NCBI GenBank assembly: GCA_934555895.1
Contig: CAKTFH010000025.1
Coordinates: 1 to 33,606 of the forward strand
Direction: 5' to 3'
Length of the DNA stretch: 33,606 nucleotides
From: an uncultured Muribaculaceae bacterium
GTDB taxonomy: Bacteria > Bacteroidota > Bacteroidia > Bacteroidales > Muribaculaceae
Positions 16,305 through 24,706 of the stretch are shown here, piece by piece. The notes under the pieces were generated by a model. The model was not told the DNA's origin. It did no database searches and saw only the letters and a program-made list of their open reading frames with translations. Positions within the stretch are counted from its first letter, which is position 1, and every line of letters begins with the position of its first letter. The translations under genes and the position numbers were made by a program.

Positions 16305-17393
16305 TTATTTGCGCGGCTTCACTTCGCGGCGCAGAATGATTTCGGTAGGGAAGTGGTCAGAGAAACCGTTGAGATACATGCCTGAAGCGAATGTGCGGCG
16401 GGGATAGCCCTGACGGTTGCCTTCGGTATCCTTGAGAAAATCGAAATTATTGACAAAAGCGCGCCCGAAATGCAGACCGTAGTTGCCGGAATGCTCCTCG
16501 AGCAGAGTGCCGCTGACGATAATCTGGTCGAAGAGATTCCACGAGCTGTTGTATGCGAGAGTGCCGATACCCTTGTCGAGCAGACTCCAGAATGGGTTGA
16601 AGAAGCCATGGGCCTTCACTCCCGACTGTTTCTTAGCGGCGCCCAGCACTTTGGCGCACGATTTGTCGAAGGGGTCGTCGTTGAGGTCGCCCATCACTAT
16701 CACGCCTTCATTGGGACGAATGGCCCAGATGGAATCGGCGATATGCTTGCTAAGTGCCGCAGCAGCCTCACGCAAAGGCGATGACTGCCCCTGGCCCCCA
16801 AGACGCGAAGGCCAGTGGTTCACTATAATGCTTACAGTGTCGGCTCCCATGCGACCGGTAACGCACATCTGGTCGCGGGTGCGAAAATCGGGCTTGCCCT
16901 CGACTGTCAGAGTGGAGTTGCTCACATTTATAAACTTGAAGAAGCGCTCGTTGTAAAGCGCGCCCACATCCACACCGCGGCGGTCTGGCGAATCGTGATG
17001 CACTACGCGGAGGTTCCAGGGCTGGCGACCTTCGGCACGGAGACGGTCGTCTACTGCCTTAACGAGGTCCTCGAGCACCGAGCGGTTCTCAATCTCCGAC
17101 ACACCTATGAAAGCGGGACCGTTGGGGGTGGTGGGTGTGGTGAACGAGGCTATGGCACGGGCCAGGTTTGCGATTTTATTGCGATATTTCATTCCGTTCC
17201 ACTTCCTGGCGCCCTGAGGGGAATATTCAAGGTCGTAAGTGCCGTTGGCATTGATAGTATCAAACAGGTTTTCAAGATTGTAGAAAGCGACTCCAAAAAC
17301 CTGATACTGTTTCTTGGCAGCGCCGTCGTTCTGTGCGAAACCGCTGACACACATGGCCATCAGAAGAAGAGGGAGCAGAAATAAACGTTTCAT
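16305..17393 (-). CDS. Secreted endonuclease/exonuclease/phosphatase family protein
   Basis: A 362-residue protein of the EEP (DNase I-like) fold with a signal peptide (residues 1-20, cut near GFA-Q). The usual motifs are present in order: the metal-binding Asn in FYNLENLFD, the metal Glu in IGVSEIENR, VHHDSPDRRGVD, the VNHWPSRLGG segment, the catalytic GDLNDDP, and the final SDHFPTEI with the metal-bound Asp-His pair. The family includes nucleases, phospholipid phosphatases and sphingomyelinase-like enzymes; export points to a periplasmic or secreted hydrolase of phosphodiesters. The target cannot be told from the sequence. It is the first gene before the toroid protein and pgpA. Confidence 0.87.
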   Translation of the reverse strand: MKRLFLLPLLLMAMCVSGFAQNDGAAKKQYQVFGVAFYNLENLFDTINANGTYDLEYSPQGARKWNGMKYRNKIANLARAIASFTTPTTPNGPAFIGVSEIENRSVLEDLVKAVDDRLRAEGRQPWNLRVVHHDSPDRRGVDVGALYNERFFKFINVSNSTLTVEGKPDFRTRDQMCVTGRMGADTVSIIVNHWPSRLGGQGQSSPLREAAAALSKHIADSIWAIRPNEGVIVMGDLNDDPFDKSCAKVLGAAKKQSGVKAHGFFNPFWSLLDKGIGTLAYNSSWNLFDQIIVSGTLLEEHSGNYGLHFGRAFVNNFDFLKDTEGNRQGYPRRTFASGMYLNGFSDHFPTEIILRREVKPRK

Positions 17394-17465
17394 GTAAGTA
17401 TTTGATATAAAGTTATTCGATGAACTGGGCGCTGGGGTACGCGGACCTTTGCGTCACTTTGCGTG

Positions 17466-17473
17466 CAAATATA
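17466..17473 (-). promoter_or_regulatory. -7-like box for the EEP gene
   Basis: The minus strand reads TATATTTG, about 70 bases before the EEP start. The upstream element is weak or absent. Confidence 0.35.
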
Positions 17474-17515
17474 CGAATTTAGCCCTACCTATCATCCACT
17501 CAGGGCTGCATTTTT

Positions 17516-18076
17516 TCAGCCGAGTGCGAGAATCACCGGCCCGCAACCTCCGGCTGAAGGGAGCGAAAGCAGCCGATAGCTATGGCCGAACGCTTCCACT
17601 TCAGCCTTGCCGCTCAAGAGGAAGCTCTGACAGTCGGCCGGAAGGGGAATATCCGCAAGACTCCAGCCCCTCTGTCCCACGGCCTTGTAGAGAGCCTCCT
17701 TTATACTCCAGGCTGTGAGAAGAGTGCATGCAGTCGCGCTCCATGACGCCATCTGCCCCGGAGAGAGGAAACGGGCTGCCACACGGCTAAGGGTAACATC
17801 ACGACCGAGGGTGTCGACATCCACTCCGATTCTACGGCCGGCAGTGTCGACAGCCACTGCCACGGCGTGCCGGCAATGGCTCACTGACACCGAGCGCCCT
17901 CCGGGCAATGTAGGAGCCCCGTCAGGCGTATGTCCTATGGCAGGAGCCTCACCTTTGAAAAGCTCCTTCATCAGGGCGGCTACAGCCCTGCGCTGTGTGG
18001 CGAGAGAGCGTTCTGCGCCTGGTTCTGCGACAGCGCGCAGCCCTACGGCAACCGTACTGTTTTCGTATATTATCAT
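17516..18076 (-). CDS. 4'-phosphopantetheinyl transferase superfamily protein
   Basis: A 186-residue Sfp-type enzyme that moves the phosphopantetheine arm of CoA onto a serine of an acyl or peptidyl carrier protein (EC 2.7.8.7). The motifs are present: SVSHCRHAVAVAVD, the metal-binding RIGVDVDTLGRD, and WSIKEALYKAVGQRG with the catalytic Glu and Lys. The start is set at the ATG at 18076 (MIIYENSTVAVG), which gives a 13-base gap after gldE. An ATG at 18106 would add 10 residues and overlap gldE by 17 bases, and cannot be excluded. In Bacteroidetes this gene often travels with gldE, as here, which suggests co-transcription. Confidence 0.88.
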   Translation of the reverse strand: MIIYENSTVAVGLRAVAEPGAERSLATQRRAVAALMKELFKGEAPAIGHTPDGAPTLPGGRSVSVSHCRHAVAVAVDTAGRRIGVDVDTLGRDVTLSRVAARFLSPGQMASWSATACTLLTAWSIKEALYKAVGQRGWSLADIPLPADCQSFLLSGKAEVEAFGHSYRLLSLPSAGGCGPVILALG

Positions 18077-18089
18077 TGTGAGAATAGCC

Positions 18090-19466
18090 TCAGGCAGTCT
18101 GTACATCGGGCATCACCTTCACACGCACCGAAGCTATGCGATGATGTTCCATATCAAGGATGAGGAAGCGGCAGTGGCCGTAGACCATCGGCTCCTTCTC
18201 CTTGGGAAAATCGCCTTTGATGGCAAGAAGCATGCCGGCAAGCGTCTCGCAGTCCTCGGCCACAGGAGCATATTCCTCCTCGTCGAGACCAGTCACACGG
18301 AAAAAGTCGGTGAGGAGGGTCTTTCCTTCGAAGATATATGTGTCGTTGCCGAGCACCTTGTAGGTCTGGGTATCCTCGTCATACTCATCGTTGATGTCAC
18401 CCACGATTTCCTCAAGCACATCCTCCATCGTCACCACTCCCTGGGTGCCTCCGAATTCATCGACCACTATGGCCATATGAAGTTTCAGACGGCGGAAATC
18501 CTCAAGCAGGTCGTCGATCATACGGCTCTCGGGCACAAAATAGGGCTTGCGCACAAGGGCCTGCCACTTGAAGTCGGCCGGGCGTTTGCTGTCGTCGATG
18601 TACGGCAGAAGGTCGCGGGCATAGAGCACACCGCGGATATCGTCCTGCGAGTCGCCGAACACCGGAAGTCGCGAATAGCCTTTCTCGATAACCACCTCCA
18701 TCACATCGGAGAATGTCATATCACTTTCTATGCCCACGACATCCACTCGCGGTGTCATTATTTCCGAAGCAGTGGTGTCGCCGAACTTGAGGATGCCCTC
18801 AAGCATCTCCTTGTCCTGTCCGCCGCTCACATCAGTGATTTCAAGGGCCTGCCCCAACTCGTCGGCAGTAATGTTGCGGGCCTTTCGAGTCACCACCTTG
18901 TTGACGAACTTGGTAGAGTGCACCATCACGCTCGACAGCGGATAAAACAGCTTTATGAGCATGCTTATGCCGCCCGTGGCGAAGCGGGCCCAACGGAGCG
19001 GATTGGTGTTCGCCGCCAGCTTGGGCAGAATTTCGCCGAAAAGCAGGATAAGGAAGGTGAGTATTACTGTCTGGAGGAGGAAGTTGAGCCAAGGCTCCAT
19101 CTGCTCGAATATCGCTGAGAGACCGAAGCTCATCAGCACAACTATGGTGACATTCACCAGATTGTTGGTTATGAGGATAGTGGCCAGAAGGCGTTCCGGT
19201 GACTCTATGAGGCGGCGGATAAGTTCGCTTTTGGGCGAATCGTCGAGTTCTTCGGCCTGCTGCGGCGTGATGGAAAAAAAGGCTATTTCACTACCGCTCA
19301 CGAATCCCGATACAAAAAGGGCAAGCACCGCGAGGCTCAGAGCCACTATCTGCGCTGCGCCGAGCGGCACACCCTGCGCACCAGCTATCGCAAGTGCCGT
19401 AAAATCATAACCGGAGACTGCCCCAAAAAAGGCGTCTCCAATAGTCGGTAAGGGGTCTATATCCAA
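18090..19466 (-). CDS. gldE: GldE-type CNNM/CBS-domain membrane protein
   Basis: A 458-residue inner-membrane protein of the CorC/HlyC (CNNM) family. Its Bacteroidetes orthologues are named GldE after gliding-motility genes, but they also occur in non-gliding species and may act in divalent metal transport or tolerance. The DUF21 membrane domain is at about 35-220, with hydrophobic helices ALSLAVLALFVSGFVSG, LLATILITNNLVNVTIVVLM and LLQTVILTFLILLF, and the GSEIAFFS and FGEILPK motifs. Two CBS repeats follow at about 230-345 (EIMTPRVDVVGIE, GYSRLPVFGDS, MAIVVDEFGGTQGVVTMEDVLEEIVG). A CorC_HlyC domain closes the protein at about 360-445. Its promoter lies across the 3' end of the cytidine deaminase gene. 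The phosphopantetheinyl transferase follows; no gldD is seen. Confidence 0.85.
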   Translation of the reverse strand: MDIDPLPTIGDAFFGAVSGYDFTALAIAGAQGVPLGAAQIVALSLAVLALFVSGFVSGSEIAFFSITPQQAEELDDSPKSELIRRLIESPERLLATILITNNLVNVTIVVLMSFGLSAIFEQMEPWLNFLLQTVILTFLILLFGEILPKLAANTNPLRWARFATGGISMLIKLFYPLSSVMVHSTKFVNKVVTRKARNITADELGQALEITDVSGGQDKEMLEGILKFGDTTASEIMTPRVDVVGIESDMTFSDVMEVVIEKGYSRLPVFGDSQDDIRGVLYARDLLPYIDDSKRPADFKWQALVRKPYFVPESRMIDDLLEDFRRLKLHMAIVVDEFGGTQGVVTMEDVLEEIVGDINDEYDEDTQTYKVLGNDTYIFEGKTLLTDFFRVTGLDEEEYAPVAEDCETLAGMLLAIKGDFPKEKEPMVYGHCRFLILDMEHHRIASVRVKVMPDVQTA

Positions 19467-19501
19467 TTTGCTGATTGTTGATTAGTTTTTCTTTCGGACA
19501 G

Positions 19502-19532
19502 CAAAATTACGAAATAATCCGCTCATATCAAA
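19502..19532 (-). promoter_or_regulatory. gldE: Promoter of gldE, overlapping the cdd stop
   Basis: On the minus strand, TTTG (19532-19529), 19 bases, TAATTTTG (19509-19502), an exact consensus match. The upstream element lies inside the last codons of cdd, so gldE can be expressed apart from cdd. Confidence 0.6.
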
Positions 19533-20001
19533 ATTCGCTGAAGGCCAAAGGGAGCAACGACCTAACCGACGGGAGACGATACACCACCTGCGCCCCCACG
19601 AGGAACACCTCAACCGGTTTGCCGGCCAACATCTCATATTCGAGCAACGCCTGACGGCAGGCTCCGCATGGAGCCACAGGTGTGCCCACGAACTCACCGT
19701 CGGTGCCACGGGCAGCTATGGCTATCTTCTCGAATTTCGCGTCGGGATATTGCGCGTGTGCCCAGAAGCAGGCCGAGCGCTCGGCGCATGTGCCGGAAGG
19801 ATATGCCACATTTTCCTGATTGGCGCCTTCGACTGTCACGCCATTCGACAGAGCTATTGCAGCTCCTACACTGAAATGCGAATAAGGCGAGTAGCTGCGG
19901 TACGTAGCATCCATGGCCTTGCGCACAAGCTTGGCATCTGATTCGTTGAGCTCATCGTGACCTAACTCTTCAAAATGCACAGTTATTTCTCTCTTTGTCA
20001 T
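19528..20001 (-). CDS. cdd: Cytidine deaminase
   Basis: A 157-residue cytosolic zinc enzyme that deaminates cytidine and deoxycytidine to uridine and deoxyuridine (EC 3.5.4.5), used in pyrimidine salvage. The zinc-binding pattern is complete: C72-A-E74 in SGTCAERSACFW and C112-x-x-C115 in VAPCGACRQAL. The substrate-binding FSVGAAIAL and VEGANQENVAYPSG segments are also present. The length fits the small tetrameric class. The start at 20001 is chosen because MTKREITVHFEEL opens the conserved part; the 22 codons upstream in the same frame do not fit. Confidence 0.94.
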   Translation of the reverse strand: MTKREITVHFEELGHDELNESDAKLVRKAMDATYRSYSPYSHFSVGAAIALSNGVTVEGANQENVAYPSGTCAERSACFWAHAQYPDAKFEKIAIAARGTDGEFVGTPVAPCGACRQALLEYEMLAGKPVEVFLVGAQVVYRLPSVRSLLPLAFSEF

Positions 20002-20299
20002 AAGACTTAGTATATTATAAATCCGGCACTGCCGGCCAAACACGGTTTCTGGGCATAAAGATAACAAATTTGAACTAATTCAGCGCACAGAATATTTATG
20101 CAAATGTTAAAAGTTTTGCGGACATTTGGAATAGTTTAACGATTATACCTATCTTTGCGGAGACATTCAATTCGTTTGCAGTAAAATTAATTAAAAATAA
20201 TCACACGGCATCCTTTAGGTTTGTTTATTAAAAAGAGGATTATTGAGAGCATATTTAAAATTGTTAAATTTTATCATCATAAATCATATTTCATTAGCT
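20002..20299. other. Divergent intergenic region between cdd and the surface-protein cluster
   Basis: A 298-base AT-rich spacer. It holds the promoter of the rightward cluster (20125-20157), a leader of about 140 bases after it, and a small GC-rich hairpin (CCGGC-ACT-GCCGG, near 20024-20036) in front of cdd. A minus-strand TATCTTTA at 20063-20056 is a weak candidate for the cdd -7 box. No RNA gene is recognised. Confidence 0.5.
20125..20157 (+). promoter_or_regulatory. Promoter of the surface-protein cluster
   Basis: TTTG at 20125-20128, 21 bases, TATCTTTG at 20150-20157. Both elements match the Bacteroidetes consensus exactly. The untranslated leader would be about 140 bases and very A/T-rich. 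Confidence 0.68.
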
Positions 20300-22183
20300 A
20301 TGAGTAAATTCTACACTCGTTTACTGTTGATTGTTTTAGGCATACTGATGCCTTTAGCCGCTGATGCGGCCCAAGTAACGCTCAATATCGACAACCCCGA
20401 GGCAATAAGCCTGCAGATGGGCTATTCCGGTCCGATAGAAGCAAAGAGCCAGACCGTCATCGAGTATGATGCGGACAGCTACCCGTCGCTATATATAAGC
20501 ACGAAGAGTGGCTACAAAGCTACTGTCGTTGATCAGGACGGCAATAATTATCCGGCCTACTACGGAAACATCACACTATACCTTAATGCCGGGACCGACG
20601 GTAATGTATATACCGTCACCACCGTCAACCTTGAAGAGATGCGTACCGCCACGGCTCACATAAAAATTGTGGGCAGCCCGTCGTCAATCAACGCATCACG
20701 CAACGGCGGAGAGGGCTTCAATCTGGTAGAGGGCGACAATGAAATCAAGTTCATTCCAGGCGAGGAAAGCCCGTTCACTTTCCGCAATAACGATTACCGC
20801 CCGTTCTACCGCATTGAGGTTGACCATGAAGAGGTAACGATGAGCGATTACTCCATCAATGTGGAAGTGGAAGATGGCACCAACATAGAGATAGAGGCCG
20901 CCTATCCGCAGATTCCCGTTGAGCTGACAATTACAGTTCCGGAAGAGGTAAAAGGCATCGTCACGAATGTCACCGCAGACTATATGCCGATAGACGGATG
21001 GACAGTGAATGCACCTTTTGAAGTGAGCGCCGGCAGCCAGATTTCAGTGCAGCTCGATGTTGAGAACTATGCCCTTGACGACATATATCTTAACGGTGCA
21101 GAACAGAGCCCCTCATCATATTACTCATTCACAATCGGCACAGAACCGACTGAAGTAAAAATCAAGGCACACAACTACGGAGTGATTAATTACACACTCA
21201 ATGTCGACGACCCGGCACGCGTGGCTGTCTACGAAGGCAACTCCACCTATGGAGCCACACCGATTGAACTTTTGGCCGGCGACAACCAGCTGACAATCGG
21301 AGAACAGATAGGTCAGATTCTGATAAAAGCCACTACAGGCAACGACATTCTCTCTATCACTGATGCCGAAGGCAATCCTCTTACACTATCATATGGCGTG
21401 CTGACCCTGACTGACGGCATGTCAGTAAAAATCATCTCGCAGCCACGCGTATATGACGGACAATTTGTGGTGTTCGTGAATAATCTCAGCGAGGTAGCCA
21501 CCAACTATGACGGCTCGCTCAACGCATACTGGGCAACCGAGAACGACCGCGATACCAGAAACCTGCTGCAGGAAGGTTACAACATTGTAAAATTCGCCAC
21601 AGCAGCCGACGAACAGCATATGGTTCAGGTAGGCACAAAGACCGAGCCGTACGTTGCCTATGTAAACGGAGTGCTGCAGGAGAATCCTTATACATCACAA
21701 TACTACAGCTGGTACGGCGTGCCCGGCCAGGGAGATGTAATCAAGATATTCACCGACGGCACTCCCGGCGAATACACTGTGCATGTAGTCACCACCGGCA
21801 ATGCCGCCAACAATGTGGCTCTCACAGTCGACATCGCAACGCCAGTACCTGACATCGCCGATGCCGATATTGAGGTTCTGGAAGGCACATTATTCACAGT
21901 GACGCCACCTGCCGACACAACGGTAAAGGTATCTGTAGACGATATCAAGCTTACAGCCGACGAAGACGGCACTTTCAGCTTCACCGCCACAGCTAATCAC
22001 AACGTAAGCATATCTGCAACTTCAGATGCATCAGGCATAACCGGAATTTCAGATGATGCGTGCGCAGTGCCCGCTCCTGTCTACAATCTTCAGGGCATCA
22101 AAGTGCTCGACAGCAGTGCCGACATGAAGCAGTTACCTGCCGGCATCTACATCGTGAACGGCAAGAAACACGCAGTGCGCTGA
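20300..22183 (+). CDS. Secreted protein of about six beta-rich repeats, sorting tail
   Basis: A 627-residue exported protein; I do not recognise the family. The start at 20300 gives a clean signal peptide (MSKFYTRLLLIVLGILMPLAADA); an upstream in-frame ATG exists at 20243. The mature part reads as about six diverged repeats of 85-115 residues. Each opens with a V-x-L-x-(I/V)-(D/P) strand: QVTLNIDNPEAI, TAHIKIVGSP, VELTITVPEEV, NYTLNVDDPARV, QFVVFVNNLSEV and VALTVDIATPV. Each then carries an L-x-x-G-x-N or S-A-G-S-like turn. Immunoglobulin-like or similar sandwich domains are inferred. The last 45 residues have the sorting tail (VYNLQGIKV...LPAGIYIVNGKKHAVR). It is the first of three rightward genes for secreted proteins. 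Confidence 0.72.
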   Translation: MSKFYTRLLLIVLGILMPLAADAAQVTLNIDNPEAISLQMGYSGPIEAKSQTVIEYDADSYPSLYISTKSGYKATVVDQDGNNYPAYYGNITLYLNAGTDGNVYTVTTVNLEEMRTATAHIKIVGSPSSINASRNGGEGFNLVEGDNEIKFIPGEESPFTFRNNDYRPFYRIEVDHEEVTMSDYSINVEVEDGTNIEIEAAYPQIPVELTITVPEEVKGIVTNVTADYMPIDGWTVNAPFEVSAGSQISVQLDVENYALDDIYLNGAEQSPSSYYSFTIGTEPTEVKIKAHNYGVINYTLNVDDPARVAVYEGNSTYGATPIELLAGDNQLTIGEQIGQILIKATTGNDILSITDAEGNPLTLSYGVLTLTDGMSVKIISQPRVYDGQFVVFVNNLSEVATNYDGSLNAYWATENDRDTRNLLQEGYNIVKFATAADEQHMVQVGTKTEPYVAYVNGVLQENPYTSQYYSWYGVPGQGDVIKIFTDGTPGEYTVHVVTTGNAANNVALTVDIATPVPDIADADIEVLEGTLFTVTPPADTTVKVSVDDIKLTADEDGTFSFTATANHNVSISATSDASGITGISDDACAVPAPVYNLQGIKVLDSSADMKQLPAGIYIVNGKKHAVR

Positions 22184-22202
22184 TTAACCACGATTTAACC
22201 TT

Positions 22203-22245
22203 CAACAACGTGATAGTGCCACCGGTGGGTACTGTCACGTTGTTG
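22203..22245 (+). terminator. Long intercistronic hairpin in the surface-protein cluster
   Basis: An 18-pair stem with two G-T pairs. The outer arms CAACAACGTGA and TCACGTTGTTG are perfect, and the tip holds the palindrome CCACCGGTGG. Four more pairs (AACC / GGTT) could extend it after a small internal loop. There is no T-run, so it may limit read-through or protect the upstream mRNA rather than end transcription. Confidence 0.55.
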
Positions 22246-22306
22246 CAGGTTGCAGTTATTTCACATACTCTAATCACACCATTAGTGCTTGTTTAACCAG
22301 TTTACA

Positions 22307-24673
22307 ATGAACAAATTTTTTGCCATAATAATTTCCACTTCAGTCACATTGGCGGCTCAGGCCGATGTACTCGATCTTCAAAGCCGGGCCACACTCAGAC
22401 GCCATAAGCTGGAGCAGAAAAACGCAGACAAGTCTGCCCCACGGCGACTCATATCGCAAACCGCCGGCTGCACCAACACGGCTTTCGCCGAAGAAACACT
22501 GGCGTTCGTCAACCTTGCTGATGATGCATCTCCGGCCGACCTCGAAGAGGCCGGTATCGAAATTATGATCAACCGTGGCGGGGTGTTGCTTATAAAACTG
22601 CCCTATGACAGGGCTGAAGAAATAGCGGCACTTCCATGTGTAAAGAGCATGCGATTACAAAAAGACCTGCGCAACCACACCGACCTGGCCAGAGCCGATG
22701 CAGGGGTATCAGCCATTCACGCAGGTGAGCAACCGCTCGACCACGCCTATACCGGGAAAGGGGTGCTGACTGCCATCGTCGACCAGGGAGTAGACCCCAA
22801 TCATATCAGTTTCCTTGACGACAACGGCAGAAACCGAATCGGCTATCTGTCGCATATCGGGCTTAACGCGTCAGGTACTCAGTTGGCAATCAACTGGTAT
22901 GGAGACGATGTAAAAGACGCGCCTCCCGTGTCGCAATTTTCCACCGACACCCGTTCAGCCTACCATGGCACCCATACACTCGGCATACTCGCCGGAAGCT
23001 ACAAGGGCGATGTAGACATCTCGGTGCCAAACGCCTCAGGAACTGCCGATATCACGACCTGCGCCAACCCCTACTACGGAGTTGCCACCGGCAGCGACAT
23101 AGGTGTAAGTTGCGGTGAACTGCAAGACGGATTCATAGCATACGGCATCGATTACCTCTACCAGTATGGAAAAGATTACCTTCACGAGCCTATGGTATTC
23201 AGTCTTTCGCTCGGGTCAAACACCGGAGCGCACGACACTTCAAGTTCCATGGTGCAAATGCTCGACATGGTAGGAAAAGAGGCGATAATCTGCATCTCAT
23301 CCGGAAACGAAGGTGACCTGAAAATAGCCCTGACAAAGACCCTTACGGCCGACGACAGCAAAGTAAAGTCTATGGTCTATCCCTATGCCTACCGTCACAA
23401 CCCTGAAATGGAAGAGGGCACCCTCAACAACTACATCAGATACGGAACCATTTCAGTATATTCCCAGGATGATACCCCATTCGATCTGAAAGCGGTGATC
23501 AACAACCGTTCCCGAGGCAGAGTGGCTTACAACATGCCGGTTGTCGGAAACAATATCGGTACATACTACTGCAGTTCCACAGACTATCAGATGGAGGAAA
23601 CCGATATTGTAGGGGACACAAACTTCAAACGCGCTTTTGACGGATATATCGGCGTAGGCGGTAAGATTGACGAGGAAAGCGGCCGATATTACGGTATGAT
23701 TGACTATTACGTATATAACAACCTCACAACAAATGCCGATGACAACTACATCCTCGGTTTCGAGATTACAGGCGTGGAGGGCCAACGGATAGAATGCTAT
23801 TGCGACGGTCTTACAACCTGGATTGACAGCTATGGCATTGCCGGCTACGACGACGGCTCCTGCAACGGTTCGATATCAGACATGGCGGTAGGACATAATG
23901 TCATAGTGGTGGGTTCATACAACACGCGCAACGTGTGGGGAACCCTCGACAACAATGCGTGGGAATATGAAGGTGCCGGATTCCGCCCCGGGCATATCAG
24001 CGGATTCTCATCATTCGGCACCCTTGCCGACGGGCGCAACCTACCCACAGTATGCGGTCCCGGAGCCGCCATTATGTCGGCAATCAGCAACCCTTATCTC
24101 GACTATGTCACCGAGGGATATGACGACGCAACTGCCAAGGCATATAGGGAACATATCTGTTCGGCACGCGCTACTGTCGACGGCAAAACTTACTATTGGA
24201 AACAGGAAGTGGGCACCTCGATGTCAACTCCTTTTGTAGCCGGCAGCATAGCTCTGTGGCTTGAAGCAGACCCGACCCTGACTGTCGACGATGTAAAGGA
24301 TATAATCGCACAGACCGCAATACGCGACGAAGCGGTGAAATCGGAAGACCCCGTGCGCTGGGGCTTAGGCAAATTCAACGCCCTCGAGGGTCTCAAGGAG
24401 GTAATCCGCAGAGCAGATGCCGGGGTAGAAGCAGTCGCTTCCGACAGCCACAACAGCCGACTTATCGTTACCCCCACTGGGCAGCGAAGTTTCAACATAT
24501 TCCTCGGCGAAGCTTCTTCACTCGACATACGGCTGTATGGCGCATGGGGAGCGCCGGTATTCTCCCGCTCATATCAGGGTGACGAGGCCGAACTCGACCT
24601 GTCATCGCTACATGCCGGAATATATGTGCTGAGCGTAAACGGCTCTGAAGCCCGTAAGATAATTTTAAAATAA
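22307..24673 (+). CDS. Secreted subtilisin-family (S8) serine protease, sorting tail
   Basis: A 788-residue exported protease. The start is the ATG at 22307, which yields a signal peptide (MNKFFAIIISTSVTLAAQA); a TTG six codons earlier is less likely. A propeptide-like region runs to about 125. The catalytic triad is complete: Asp159 in TAIVDQGVDPNH, His220 in YHGTHTLGILAG, and Ser638 in GTSMSTPFVAGSIALW. The oxyanion Asn fits SSGNEG at about residue 336. The His-Ser distance is about 418 residues against roughly 160 in subtilisin, so a large insert of beta-rich sequence lies between about residues 350 and 530. The C-terminal 75 residues carry a sorting tail (LYGAWGAPVFSRSYQG...LHAGIYVLSVNG...KIILK). 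It lies between a beta-repeat protein and the LRR protein, only 33 bases before the latter. Confidence 0.9.
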   Translation: MNKFFAIIISTSVTLAAQADVLDLQSRATLRRHKLEQKNADKSAPRRLISQTAGCTNTAFAEETLAFVNLADDASPADLEEAGIEIMINRGGVLLIKLPYDRAEEIAALPCVKSMRLQKDLRNHTDLARADAGVSAIHAGEQPLDHAYTGKGVLTAIVDQGVDPNHISFLDDNGRNRIGYLSHIGLNASGTQLAINWYGDDVKDAPPVSQFSTDTRSAYHGTHTLGILAGSYKGDVDISVPNASGTADITTCANPYYGVATGSDIGVSCGELQDGFIAYGIDYLYQYGKDYLHEPMVFSLSLGSNTGAHDTSSSMVQMLDMVGKEAIICISSGNEGDLKIALTKTLTADDSKVKSMVYPYAYRHNPEMEEGTLNNYIRYGTISVYSQDDTPFDLKAVINNRSRGRVAYNMPVVGNNIGTYYCSSTDYQMEETDIVGDTNFKRAFDGYIGVGGKIDEESGRYYGMIDYYVYNNLTTNADDNYILGFEITGVEGQRIECYCDGLTTWIDSYGIAGYDDGSCNGSISDMAVGHNVIVVGSYNTRNVWGTLDNNAWEYEGAGFRPGHISGFSSFGTLADGRNLPTVCGPGAAIMSAISNPYLDYVTEGYDDATAKAYREHICSARATVDGKTYYWKQEVGTSMSTPFVAGSIALWLEADPTLTVDDVKDIIAQTAIRDEAVKSEDPVRWGLGKFNALEGLKEVIRRADAGVEAVASDSHNSRLIVTPTGQRSFNIFLGEASSLDIRLYGAWGAPVFSRSYQGDEAELDLSSLHAGIYVLSVNGSEARKIILK

Positions 24674-24706
24674 TTTCTCCCGTATCACAAACACCATTAT
24701 CCAGAT

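Noticed and set aside
17715..19118. 467-codon plus-strand open frame across the transferase and gldE genes
   Set aside because: It spans two genes with clear family motifs on the other strand and shows only low-complexity, His-rich translation.
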